A DNA stretch of 5,837 nucleotides from Sphingobacteriia bacterium (GTDB lineage Bacteria; Bacteroidota; Bacteroidia; UBA7662): assembly GCA_009926245.1 (NCBI GenBank), contig RFPG01000090.1, positions 1-5,837 on the forward strand. The letters are read 5' to 3'. Below, one piece after another: positions 1 through 5,837 of this stretch (position 1 is its first letter; the number at the start of each line of letters is the position of its first letter). The translations under genes were made by a program, and so were the position numbers. The notes beneath the pieces were generated by a model that made no database searches, was not told the origin of the DNA, and worked only from the letters and a program-made list of their open reading frames with translations.

Positions 1-808
1 AGGTCCGGCCTTTGGAGCCTCCTTGTTTGGTGAAATACGATACCGTCAGGGGAATCATCGGGAAAACACAGGGCGTTAGCAGGGCCAAGAGCCCTCCTGC
101 AAATCCGGCCAGCAACAAGGTCCACCAACCGGAGCCTTCTTTGGGGTTTTGGGAAGGGGTGGAGGGGTTTTTCTCCCGGATTTCCCCTTGGTTCGTGGAT
201 CCATTCGCCGAAAGGTTTCCTTGGGCGCTGGTATCATTGGATGGATTCTCTGCCAACGTGTCCGGTAGGTTTCCGGATGGGTCGTTGGTCCGATCGGTAT
301 AGCCCTCTAGTTTCCAGCGGAGGCTGCGTTCCTGCGGGGCCAGGCATTGCCGGTCATCGCAGGCCATGTAGTGGACCGTGCCGGTGATTTCAACCATGGC
401 GCGGTACACCCGTACATCCTGGGCAAAACGAGCTTTTCCCTCAAACGAACGAACCACGAGCCCATCAAAAAGAGGGGCGGCTTCCTCGTGTACTTTGCTG
501 AGCTCCTGCACCTGGCCGATTCGACGGATCCCGGCCGGCAAGCGCAGTTGAAAGACCGTGGGTTCGGGCCCAAATTGATCCGGGCCGAATTTCATAAATT
601 GAGAATACAAATGCCAGCCCTCGTCGATTTGGGCATCCATCACCAAACGAGCGGTGCTATCGTTTACCCGCGTGACGGAGGTGGTCCATCGAACCGGGTC
701 CAGCATCTGGGCCGAAACAAGCCCGCTACAGGTCGCCCAAAAAAGGAGGACCCAAAGCCCCAACCCCTTGCCGCGCAAGGAATTCAGAATCGTTTGTTGA
801 TTGGTCAA
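1..808 (-). CDS. dsbD: Thiol:disulfide interchange protein DsbD, N-terminal part (cut by left edge)
   Basis: DsbD carries electrons from cytoplasmic thioredoxin across the inner membrane to periplasmic disulfide partners. The 269 residues seen here, counting from TTG at 808, begin with a signal peptide (hydrophobic core LWVLLFWATCSGL, likely cut in LVSAQ near residue 33). An immunoglobulin-like DsbD-alpha domain follows (about 36-167, starting WHLYSQF), with the cysteine pair ACDDRQCLAP (C150, C155). Residues 168-226 are a Ser/Asn/Pro/Gly-rich linker. The first helix of the membrane domain comes next, with LLTPCVFPMIPL; C247 matches the redox cysteine of membrane helix 1. The rest of the membrane domain and any thioredoxin-like domain lie beyond the edge. 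There is no ATG between the preceding gene's stop and the signal peptide. In-frame TTG codons at 835, 808 and 778 are the candidates, and 778 would give a compact signal peptide starting MRGKGLGLW. It follows the VOC gene on the same strand by 10-67 bases, so it is probably co-transcribed. Family call is firm; the exact start is not. Confidence 0.9.
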   Translation of the reverse strand, partial: MTNQQTILNSLRGKGLGLWVLLFWATCSGLVSAQMLDPVRWTTSVTRVNDSTARLVMDAQIDEGWHLYSQFMKFGPDQFGPEPTVFQLRLPAGIRRIGQVQELSKVHEEAAPLFDGLVVRSFEGKARFAQDVRVYRAMVEITGTVHYMACDDRQCLAPQERSLRWKLEGYTDRTNDPSGNLPDTLAENPSNDTSAQGNLSANGSTNQGEIREKNPSTPSQNPKEGSGWWTLLLAGFAGGLLALLTPCVFPMIPLTVSYFTKQGGSKGRT

Positions 809-815
809 TCGTTTG
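788..815. repeat. 9-bp direct repeat at the dsbD start region
   Basis: AATCGTTTG occurs at 788-796 and again at 807-815, a 19-base centre-to-centre spacing, close to two helical turns. The two copies fall in different reading-frame phases of dsbD, so they are not an amino-acid repeat. If dsbD starts at TTG 778, both copies lie in its untranslated leader. That would suit a protein-binding site, although chance is not excluded for so short a repeat. Confidence 0.35.
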
Positions 816-845
816 GTTTTTAATGCGATAAACAAGGGAGTTGGT

Positions 846-1235
846 TTACATATCCCAATGACCGAATTCCACGACTTCCACCAAATTGCCGTCGGGATCT
901 TCCATTCGAAAAAAACGTTTATTGTTGTCGTACTGACCTTCGGATAACATTTTGTATTCACTATCCCGTACTTCGTCGAGGTTGTTATCGAATTCACCGG
1001 GCGAAGCTTCGATGGACAGAAACTGATTCATGAATTCAGCGGCCGAACCGCCCGGAAATTCTTCCCCGCTTTTGAGCTGGTGGCAATAGAGCAGGTTGGA
1101 GCCGGCGTTAAAGATGGCGTGTTTGTCCTTGATATACGAGAGAACCGGAAATCCGCAGAGGTCTTGATAAAACGACAGACTTTTGCGGAGATTGCGGGAT
1201 TTGAGGTGAATTTCGCGAATTCCTATAAATTGCAT
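846..1235 (-). CDS. VOC superfamily (glyoxalase/bleomycin-resistance-fold) protein
   Basis: This 129-residue protein has the length and pattern of a single-chain, two-module vicinal-oxygen-chelate protein. Module one begins with an IREIHLKS strand (H10), then the helix LRKSLSFYQDLCGF, typical of the fold. Module two ends in the signature FRMEDPDGNLVEVVEF, where E120 sits at the usual last metal-ligand position. The other two expected positions look non-canonical: the strand LLYCHQ near 48-53 lacks the usual Glu, and the strand FLSIEA near 72-77 lacks the usual His. A metal site may therefore be incomplete, and the substrate cannot be predicted. It is cytoplasmic, with no signal peptide. The ATG at 1235 is the only good start. 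The gene lies just upstream of dsbD on the same strand and is divergent from the outer-membrane protein gene. Family call is strong; glyoxalase, dioxygenase or resistance activity is not supported. Confidence 0.85.
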   Translation of the reverse strand: MQFIGIREIHLKSRNLRKSLSFYQDLCGFPVLSYIKDKHAIFNAGSNLLYCHQLKSGEEFPGGSAAEFMNQFLSIEASPGEFDNNLDEVRDSEYKMLSEGQYDNNKRFFRMEDPDGNLVEVVEFGHWDM

Positions 1236-1279
1236 GATGAGTTGGATGAGCCTTCAGCAGTAAAGATAGGAAAGGTCAG

Positions 1280-1287
1280 TACTTTTG
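1280..1287 (+). promoter_or_regulatory. Bacteroidota-type -7 promoter box (TACTTTTG)
   Basis: TACTTTTG matches TAnnTTTG, the -7 element used by the primary sigma factor of Bacteroidota, exactly. It lies 21 bases before the ATG at 1309, so a transcript would start about 10-15 bases before translation. I see no clear -33 TTTG box at the normal spacing. It would drive the outer-membrane protein gene and the glycosyltransferase behind it. Confidence 0.45.
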
Positions 1288-1308
1288 ATAAAGCAAAAAC
1301 ACCCTTGG

Positions 1309-2004
1309 ATGACAATGCGATGGCCTTTGGGAATCAAGATGATGGTTGGCCTGCTTTTGCTGGTGGCCCCGGTGGAAACCTGGGCCCAAGGCGGGGCCAT
1401 TGACCGCTATGCGGCCGGTTCCAAACGCAACCCCCGGGCAGGTCGCTCGGGGTCCAGTGCCCGAATGGAGCGCACCCCTCGTCCTGAATTCATGCAGGAA
1501 TTGACCACTGGTTTGTACTGGTACCAACCGACTGCCACCAGCCAGGGGCCCGGTTTGCTGCTTCAGGGATTTAATTACAGCCCTCGTTACGCGTTTTGGT
1601 CTCCCAACGACTTGATGTCGGTAACCGCGGGGTCCAATTTGGGACTGGCCCTGCAGTGGAGCAATTTTGGAAGCTTGTTCATGGTCAACGTTCCCCTGCT
1701 CTTGGAACTCAACTTGGGCCGAGGCAGCCTCGCAGATCGGGAGGATGCGGTGGGTTTCTTTGGGGGCCTGGGCCTGGAATACAATTTCATCAACAATTTT
1801 TGGCTGAATCAGGAAGTGGACGCCTTTGGGAATATCATTCGGGAATATCAGTCCAATCTAAATCAGTGGGGATTGATGTACAGCGCCGGGGCTCGGGTTT
1901 TGCTCGGTGGTCGTCCTTATGTTCTGCGATTTTCGCGGTCGCTGGGGGTCCCAAGTGAAAATGTACGGGTGACCCACGTGGGCCTGGGTACGAGTTTGTA
2001 TTAA
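1309..2004 (+). CDS. Secreted protein, probable small outer-membrane beta-barrel
   Basis: I do not recognise a named family. From ATG 1309 the product is 231 residues. It starts with a clear signal peptide: basic start MTMRWPLGIK, hydrophobic core MMVGLLLLVAPV, likely cut in ETWAQ|GG near residue 26-27. A basic, Gly/Ser/Arg-rich stretch follows (about 32-55). The remainder is rich in aromatic and glycine residues in alternating strands such as ELTTGLYWYQP, GLLLQGFNYSP, GLALQWSNFGSLFMVNVPLLLEL, GFFGGLGLEYNF and GLMYSAGARVLLGG. It ends in an aromatic residue, THVGLGTSLY, which is a normal last strand of outer-membrane barrels. This pattern suggests a small barrel of about eight strands, as in the OmpA/OmpW-like porin-fold group. 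An in-frame TTG at 1285 is less likely because it overlaps the promoter box; ATG 1315 is also possible. Probably co-transcribed with the glycosyltransferase 16 bases downstream. Confidence 0.75.
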   Translation: MTMRWPLGIKMMVGLLLLVAPVETWAQGGAIDRYAAGSKRNPRAGRSGSSARMERTPRPEFMQELTTGLYWYQPTATSQGPGLLLQGFNYSPRYAFWSPNDLMSVTAGSNLGLALQWSNFGSLFMVNVPLLLELNLGRGSLADREDAVGFFGGLGLEYNFINNFWLNQEVDAFGNIIREYQSNLNQWGLMYSAGARVLLGGRPYVLRFSRSLGVPSENVRVTHVGLGTSLY

Positions 2005-2020
2005 CATTCCGCGGCGACTT

Positions 2021-4042
2021 TTGGAAATATCTATTGTTATCGTAAATTACAAGGTACCCGCGTACCTCTACCTCGCTTTGCAATCGTTGCAACGCTCGGT
2101 GGTTTATTTTGAGGAGGCCTATTCCCAAAGGGTGGGCCGCGCAGCGCCTCCTTTGGGGCCACATCCTGCCCCCGGTTTGGTCGAGGTTTTTGTGGTGGAC
2201 AACCATTCGCAGGACAGCAGCGAACACCTTGTCACAACCCACTTTCCTTGGGTTCATTGGATAGGCAGCGATGAAAACCTGGGCTTTTCCAAGGCGAACA
2301 ATCTCGCACTCAAGCAATCCCAAGGTCGTTATGCGGTGTTACAAAATCCCGATACCGTTTTGGCCGAAGATACCCTGTGGCTGTGTTGGTCTGCGATGGA
2401 GGAAGATCCCAAGGTGGGAGGTCTGGGTGTCAAGATGTTGGACGGGCGCGGGGTCTTTTTGAAGGAGTCCAAACGAGGATTTCCGGACCCGGCGGCGGCT
2501 CTCTACAAACTGACCGGGCTGTCTTCACTTTTTCCTCGTCATCCCCGATGGTCTGCCTATCATTTGGGTCATTTGGATCCCCGCGATAACCATCGAGTCT
2601 CCGTTCTTGCGGGGGCTTTTATGTGGGTTCGGGCTTCGGTAGCGGCTCAGATTGGTTGGCTTGATGAGCGCTATTTTATGTACGGTGAGGACATTGATTG
2701 GTCGTATCGAATCGTTCAGGCCGGTTACAGTAATCTATATTTGGCTCAAACCAGCATCGTTCATTTCAAAGGGGAGAGCACCCAAAAGCAGTCGATGCGT
2801 TATGTCCGTTTGTTTTACGGGGCGATGATGACTTTCTCGGAGCGGTATTACGATCGCTCTCGGTTTTTTTGGCTGCATTTGTTGTTAAGAGCGGGTATTG
2901 CGGGCAGGGCTTTTTTGTCTTTGCTGCGGCGTTGGTCGGAATGGCTTTTTCACCCGTTGCTGGATGCGATTGGCTTTGGTTTTATCATGTTATGGTTAAC
3001 CTCTTTTTGGGAGCAATCGGTCAAAACCGGCGAAGGGTTGGTTTATCCTGACGAGTTTCGTTACCGGGTTTTGCCCGTTTATGTCCTGATATGGGTGCTT
3101 TCGTCGGTTCTCAACGGGGCCTACGAAAAACCGTACCGCCCTCACCGTTTGATCCGCGGCATGTTCATGGGCTCTCTTTTGATTGGCTTTGTTTACGCTT
3201 TTTTGCCATCGGATTGGCGTTTTTCGAGGGGAATCATCCTAGCAGGGGCCTCGCTGTGTCTGCTCTTCTCCCTGGCCTTGAAGGGGTTGGTGCGGACCCT
3301 GCTGTGGGGTGAAAAAAGTCAAAACCCCGATCACGGCGAGGGCCGGGTGGTGGGATACGGTGAAGAAAGTCATCTGGCGGTGGCTCGTCAACTTTTGCAG
3401 CGCACAGCGGGGTTGAGGTGGTTGGGATCGGTAGCACCGAAGGTGAATCAGGGCGAGGCGTTGGCTTCGGCCAAGCAATGGCCCGAATTGGTCAAGGTGC
3501 TCCAGCCCGATGAAGTGATATTGGACGCCCGCTCCTTGAGCTACAAGGAACTGATCGCGACGATGGAACAGTTAGCGGGTCGGGTTCCTTCGTTCAAATT
3601 TCTTCCCGAGGGATTGGACGTGCTGGTGGGGGCCGGGGAGGTCTGTTGGCCGGAGGGGGAAGGTCCGGGCCTGGAGGCCTTGCCTTTGCCGACGGCATCT
3701 TATCGAAGAGGACTGCGGGCGATGAACCTGTGCGCGGGCCTGGTCTTGTTCGTTTTGCAATGGGTGGCCCGCCCATGGCTTCGCAAGGATTTCCGCTCTT
3801 GGGCCTTGCCTTGGCAGCTCATGGGGAGTCGAACGCAGTGGATGGCCTACCAAGGAATGGGCTCTTCCAATTCCTTGTTTGATTTGGGGGACTTGCCACG
3901 CAGGGATGGCTTGGATTCTGATTTTGCTATCAGGGCCTGGATGCGTTTGCAATACGCAGGCAGTCCAAGTTGGGCCCTGTGGGCCTATGCCTTGGGTCGT
4001 TTTGGAAGGGGAAGTGGGACCGTGTGGTCCCGTGCCCAATAG
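2021..4042 (+). CDS. Glycosyltransferase family 2 fused to a polyprenyl glycosylphosphotransferase-like membrane module
   Basis: The 673-residue protein has two halves. Residues 1-260 are a GT-A-fold GT2 domain of the rhamnosyltransferase (WbbL-like) type: ISIVIVNYK (3-11), nucleotide-sugar site VVDNHSQDSS (58-67), LGFSKANNLAL (87-97), QNPDT with D111 (108-112), the ERYFMYGEDIDWSYR segment with E223/D224 (216-230) and IVHFKGEST (246-254). About five hydrophobic segments follow (roughly 284-305, 312-333, 349-366, 379-395, 402-421). They include FRYRVLPVYVLIWVL and a FLPSDWRFSRGIILAGA stretch typical of the N-terminal membrane part of WbaP-like phosphotransferases. A Rossmann-like segment comes next (GRVVGYGEES, 441-450; DEVILDARSLSYKELI, 497-512; SFKFLPEGLDVLVGAGE, 524-540). 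One more hydrophobic segment (567-584) leads to TQWMAYQ (605-611), resembling the WVGY motif. The sugar-phosphate transferase core with its KFRTM-type motif is absent, so only the GT2 half is likely to be catalytic. It probably adds a sugar to a lipid-linked surface glycan at the inner membrane. The start TTG 2021 has no ATG alternative. The stop lies 37 bases before the convergent gene's stop. Confidence 0.9.
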   Translation: MEISIVIVNYKVPAYLYLALQSLQRSVVYFEEAYSQRVGRAAPPLGPHPAPGLVEVFVVDNHSQDSSEHLVTTHFPWVHWIGSDENLGFSKANNLALKQSQGRYAVLQNPDTVLAEDTLWLCWSAMEEDPKVGGLGVKMLDGRGVFLKESKRGFPDPAAALYKLTGLSSLFPRHPRWSAYHLGHLDPRDNHRVSVLAGAFMWVRASVAAQIGWLDERYFMYGEDIDWSYRIVQAGYSNLYLAQTSIVHFKGESTQKQSMRYVRLFYGAMMTFSERYYDRSRFFWLHLLLRAGIAGRAFLSLLRRWSEWLFHPLLDAIGFGFIMLWLTSFWEQSVKTGEGLVYPDEFRYRVLPVYVLIWVLSSVLNGAYEKPYRPHRLIRGMFMGSLLIGFVYAFLPSDWRFSRGIILAGASLCLLFSLALKGLVRTLLWGEKSQNPDHGEGRVVGYGEESHLAVARQLLQRTAGLRWLGSVAPKVNQGEALASAKQWPELVKVLQPDEVILDARSLSYKELIATMEQLAGRVPSFKFLPEGLDVLVGAGEVCWPEGEGPGLEALPLPTASYRRGLRAMNLCAGLVLFVLQWVARPWLRKDFRSWALPWQLMGSRTQWMAYQGMGSSNSLFDLGDLPRRDGLDSDFAIRAWMRLQYAGSPSWALWAYALGRFGRGSGTVWSRAQ

Positions 4043-4079
4043 AACGTAGGTTCTTGAAGGGCAGCGTCGGGTCGTTCGA

Positions 4080-5693
4080 TTAATACGATGCCCGCACCAT
4101 CCTCATCTTGCCTTTGGTATCGGTTCCCAAAAGAAGATAGGTATGGGCGTTTTCACGGAACAAGGAGTAGGGATAAACCTTGCCTTGATCGGTTGGATTT
4201 GCAAAGAGTTGGTGGTAATTGTAACGGCCGTTGGGGTCGATGTAGAGGAGGGTGCTGCGGCTTTCCTTGTGGTTTTCGTTGGTCAGTCCGCTTAGTTTGA
4301 AGTCCTTGCCACGGGTCTTGAGGTTGGCAGGTAGTTCGTTGTAAATGAGAATATGGTGGTCAGGGTGTACCATGGGGGCTACACCGTTGGGGCGGGGAAA
4401 ATTCTTGCTGGCAAGGATTTGGTCCATGGCGATTTCATAGGATGTCTGCAGGCCTTTGGTCCAGGCACCGGAAACCATAAGGCCTCCCTGGTTGTATTGT
4501 GTTACAATGACTTTGTCTTCGGCCACTTCGTCGGCGCTGACACCGGCGGGGATTTCACGGTTGCTGCGTTCGATGTTTGCATGCAGGGTGAAACGGTCTT
4601 TGTCCAATTCAATCACCTGCATTCGAAGATCCATGACTTCTTTGAGAGGGCGCTTGGGATTCCCCGTGTCTTTGAATTTGCGGTTGTTGGTTTCGGCTGA
4701 TTTACGGAATCCCAAGGGGATTTCGAAGGCATGGCGATGAGCTGGGATGCTGTCTTTGCCACCGAATTTTTGGAGGAGAATGCTCTGAGTGCCGGTCTTG
4801 GGGCTTAGACCCAAAGCCGATGAAACAACGGGCATGTTGGGATGGGTCGTTGACCAAAAAGCCTGAACACCATGGACATAAGGCATTTCATCGGATGCAA
4901 TGGGGAGCTGAGTGTATTGGTTGCGGCTAAGGGAAACCTGCCATAATTGCAAAGTTCCTCCGCTGAAAGTGGCCGATTTGGCGTTGTTTTTGGCGACCGT
5001 TTGAAGGTCAAGTGTTAGGAGGGCTTCGGAACCATCCCTAAAGGTGGCTGATCGAAGGCGCGCTGCTTGGTTTTGGACCGGGAAATTGAGAATATGCTGG
5101 GATACCATTTCCAGTTCCGTGTCGTAGAGGCGGCAAATCAAACCGCTGATTTCTTGACCGAAGGTGGGGGCGGTATTGACCAAAACATAGAGGCGGTTCC
5201 CATCCAAAGAGGCGCCGGCCAAGGGGCGCAGAACTTGGTCGATGGATTTGCCATTGCCGTTGGCACGATGAACTTCCACCGGTCCTTTGAGGACCTCGCC
5301 GTCCACCGAAAGGTGCCAGAGGTTGTATTGATCTTGTTTGATGGCCTTGTTGTAACAATGCGTCAGGGCGATGACACGGTCTTCCAGTAACCAAGACTCT
5401 TGGAGACGGTGTACGAGTTTTTGGTCTTTGGCAAAGGAACCTTGGACGGTTTTGAGGGGCAAAAGGCTCTTGTCAAAATGAACCATTTGAAATTCTCCCG
5501 ATCCAACCGGTCCCAAGACCAGGTAGGTTTCCCTGAATTTGCCAAGGATATGGGTTTGGCTGTTGTCCCATTTGGTCTGGGTGCTGGCGCCTACTTCCAG
5601 GGTGAGGGGTTGGGCAAAAACGACGGAACCAAGAACGGTCAAACCTGCTAGGACGAGGCCCAGGGTAAGTCCCCAAAAGCGTGAAATTGTCAT
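4080..5693 (-). CDS. Unrecognised secreted protein with repeated strand-rich segments
   Basis: I do not recognise this 537-residue protein. The ATG at 5693 is chosen because it places a textbook signal peptide at the N-terminus: MTISRFWG, hydrophobic core LTLGLVLAGLTVLGSVV, likely cut at VFAQ|P near residue 27-28. The mature part shows recurring strand-rich units, such as RVIALTHCYNKAIKQDQYNL (106-125), NRLYVLVNT (166-174), EALLTLDLQT (223-232), GTLQLWQVSL (246-255), DRFTLHANIE (366-375), DKVIVTQYNQGGLMVSGAW (393-411), HHILIYNELP (446-455), STLLYIDPNGRYNYHQLF (480-497) and THTYLLL-like AHTYLLLGT (516-524). These resemble beta-propeller blades, but I see no named propeller signature such as a WD, kelch or NHL motif. 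There are two cysteines (113, 187), no lipobox and no recognised C-terminal sorting domain, so it is probably periplasmic or surface-exposed. It converges with the glycosyltransferase gene and follows the TPM-tail gene by 107 bases on the same strand. Confidence 0.8.
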   Translation of the reverse strand: MTISRFWGLTLGLVLAGLTVLGSVVFAQPLTLEVGASTQTKWDNSQTHILGKFRETYLVLGPVGSGEFQMVHFDKSLLPLKTVQGSFAKDQKLVHRLQESWLLEDRVIALTHCYNKAIKQDQYNLWHLSVDGEVLKGPVEVHRANGNGKSIDQVLRPLAGASLDGNRLYVLVNTAPTFGQEISGLICRLYDTELEMVSQHILNFPVQNQAARLRSATFRDGSEALLTLDLQTVAKNNAKSATFSGGTLQLWQVSLSRNQYTQLPIASDEMPYVHGVQAFWSTTHPNMPVVSSALGLSPKTGTQSILLQKFGGKDSIPAHRHAFEIPLGFRKSAETNNRKFKDTGNPKRPLKEVMDLRMQVIELDKDRFTLHANIERSNREIPAGVSADEVAEDKVIVTQYNQGGLMVSGAWTKGLQTSYEIAMDQILASKNFPRPNGVAPMVHPDHHILIYNELPANLKTRGKDFKLSGLTNENHKESRSTLLYIDPNGRYNYHQLFANPTDQGKVYPYSLFRENAHTYLLLGTDTKGKMRMVRASY

Positions 5694-5737
5694 TGGATAG
5701 GGCTTGAAAAGGAAGTTTTGAACGAGGGCAAAAATGG

Positions 5738-5762
5738 ATAAAGGGCCAATATACGGCCTTAT
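5738..5762 (-). terminator. Imperfect stem-loop after the TPM-tail gene, weak terminator candidate
   Basis: Read on the minus strand, ATAAGGCC pairs with GGCCCTTTAT across a 7-base loop, with two single-base bulges. A run of five T follows within a few bases. It starts about 40 bases past the stop at 5801, a suitable place for a weak terminator or attenuator ahead of the secreted-protein gene. The bulges and short T-run keep confidence low. Confidence 0.25.
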
Positions 5763-5800
5763 TGCCCATTTTTGCTTGGGCCACTTCGCATGAAAGGAGA

Positions 5801-5837
5801 TCACCAGCTTCCGCTGGCGCCTCCCCCTCCGGACATT
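5801..5837 (-). CDS. C-terminal tail of a probable TPM-domain (YgcG-like) protein, cut by right edge
   Basis: On the minus strand the frame from the right edge reads MSGGGGASGSW and then TGA at 5803-5801. A glycine-rich tail closing in GGGGASGSW is a familiar C-terminus of TPM-domain proteins (YgcG-like). In Bacteroidota these are membrane-anchored proteins often encoded beside LemA. The tail follows a membrane segment and is low-complexity in that family. Only the last 11 residues are visible, so the call rests on that tail alone; the TPM domain itself would lie to the right. The gene runs in the same direction as the secreted-protein gene, with 107 bases between. Confidence 0.5.
   Translation of the reverse strand, partial: MSGGGGASGSW

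Noticed and set aside
347..823. 158-residue plus-strand open frame
   Set aside because: It is antisense to dsbD, which shows clear family motifs; the composition is that of a shadow frame and no family is visible.
1835..2323. 162-residue minus-strand open frame across the gap between two plus-strand genes
   Set aside because: It is antisense to the barrel protein C-terminus and to the GT2 motifs, and has no recognisable domain or signal.
3572..4039. 155-residue minus-strand open frame
   Set aside because: It is a Pro/Gln-rich antisense shadow of the glycosyltransferase C-terminus, a usual effect of third-position G/C bias.
4041..4054. Short hairpin AGAAC-GTAG-GTTCT at the end of the glycosyltransferase gene
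   Set aside because: Only five base pairs, mostly A/T-closed, with no T-run after it on either strand. It is too weak to call a terminator; the 37-base convergent gap holds nothing clearer.
5729..5736. CATTTTTG on the minus strand as a promoter box for the secreted-protein gene
   Set aside because: It misses the first T of TAnnTTTG and has no -33 box at the right distance, so support is too thin to list.
5694..5804. N-terminal extension of the secreted protein to GTG 5804
   Set aside because: It would bury the signal peptide 37 residues inside the protein and overlap the stop of the preceding gene. ATG 5693 gives a normal signal peptide.
5804..5817. Hairpin CCAGC-TTCC-GCTGG near the right edge
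   Set aside because: It mostly overlaps the coding tail at the right edge and is only five base pairs; likely a by-product of the Gly/Ser codons.
5790..5837. Plus-strand open frame from ATG 5790 reading MKGDHQLPLAPPPPDI to the edge
   Set aside because: It is the exact antisense of the Gly-rich tail, which gives Pro-rich shadow sequence, and has no ribosome site or promoter box. The tail on the minus strand is the better explanation.

Overview
The window looks like an ordinary chromosomal stretch from a member of the Bacteroidota. Four things point that way: a Bacteroidota-type glycosyltransferase 2 protein fused to a sugar-phosphate-transferase-like membrane module, a TAnnTTTG-type promoter box, the near absence of Shine-Dalgarno sequences, and small secreted proteins with signal peptides ending in AQ. 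The base composition is fairly GC-rich for that phylum. I cannot name the genus. There are no RNA genes, mobile elements, CRISPR arrays or phage genes.

Layout. On the minus strand, 1-1235 holds a two-gene set transcribed right to left. The first gene is a small VOC/glyoxalase-fold protein (846-1235). The second is the 5' part of dsbD (808 down to the left edge), cut in its first membrane helix. It has no ATG start, and a 9-bp direct repeat lies around its start. A 73-bp divergent spacer (1236-1308) carries a good TAnnTTTG box for the rightward genes. On the plus strand, 1309-2004 encodes a small secreted protein, probably a beta-barrel of the outer membrane. Sixteen bases later, 2021-4042 encodes a 673-residue glycosyltransferase 2 fusion. 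A second minus-strand block converges on it: an unrecognised 537-residue secreted protein (4080-5693). Beyond this, at the right edge, is the last part of a gene whose product ends in a Gly-rich tail typical of TPM-domain (YgcG-like) proteins (stop at 5801).

How the genes may work together. DsbD would bring reducing power to the periplasm; its VOC neighbour has no obvious link to that. The glycosyltransferase probably acts at the inner face of the cytoplasmic membrane in surface polysaccharide synthesis. Its close spacing to the outer-membrane protein suggests co-transcription, but a shared role is only inference. No part of the window forms a recognisable undescribed system. The features most worth a second look are the fused glycosyltransferase with its reduced transferase-like C-terminus, the unrecognised secreted protein with repeated strand-rich segments, and the non-ATG starts.
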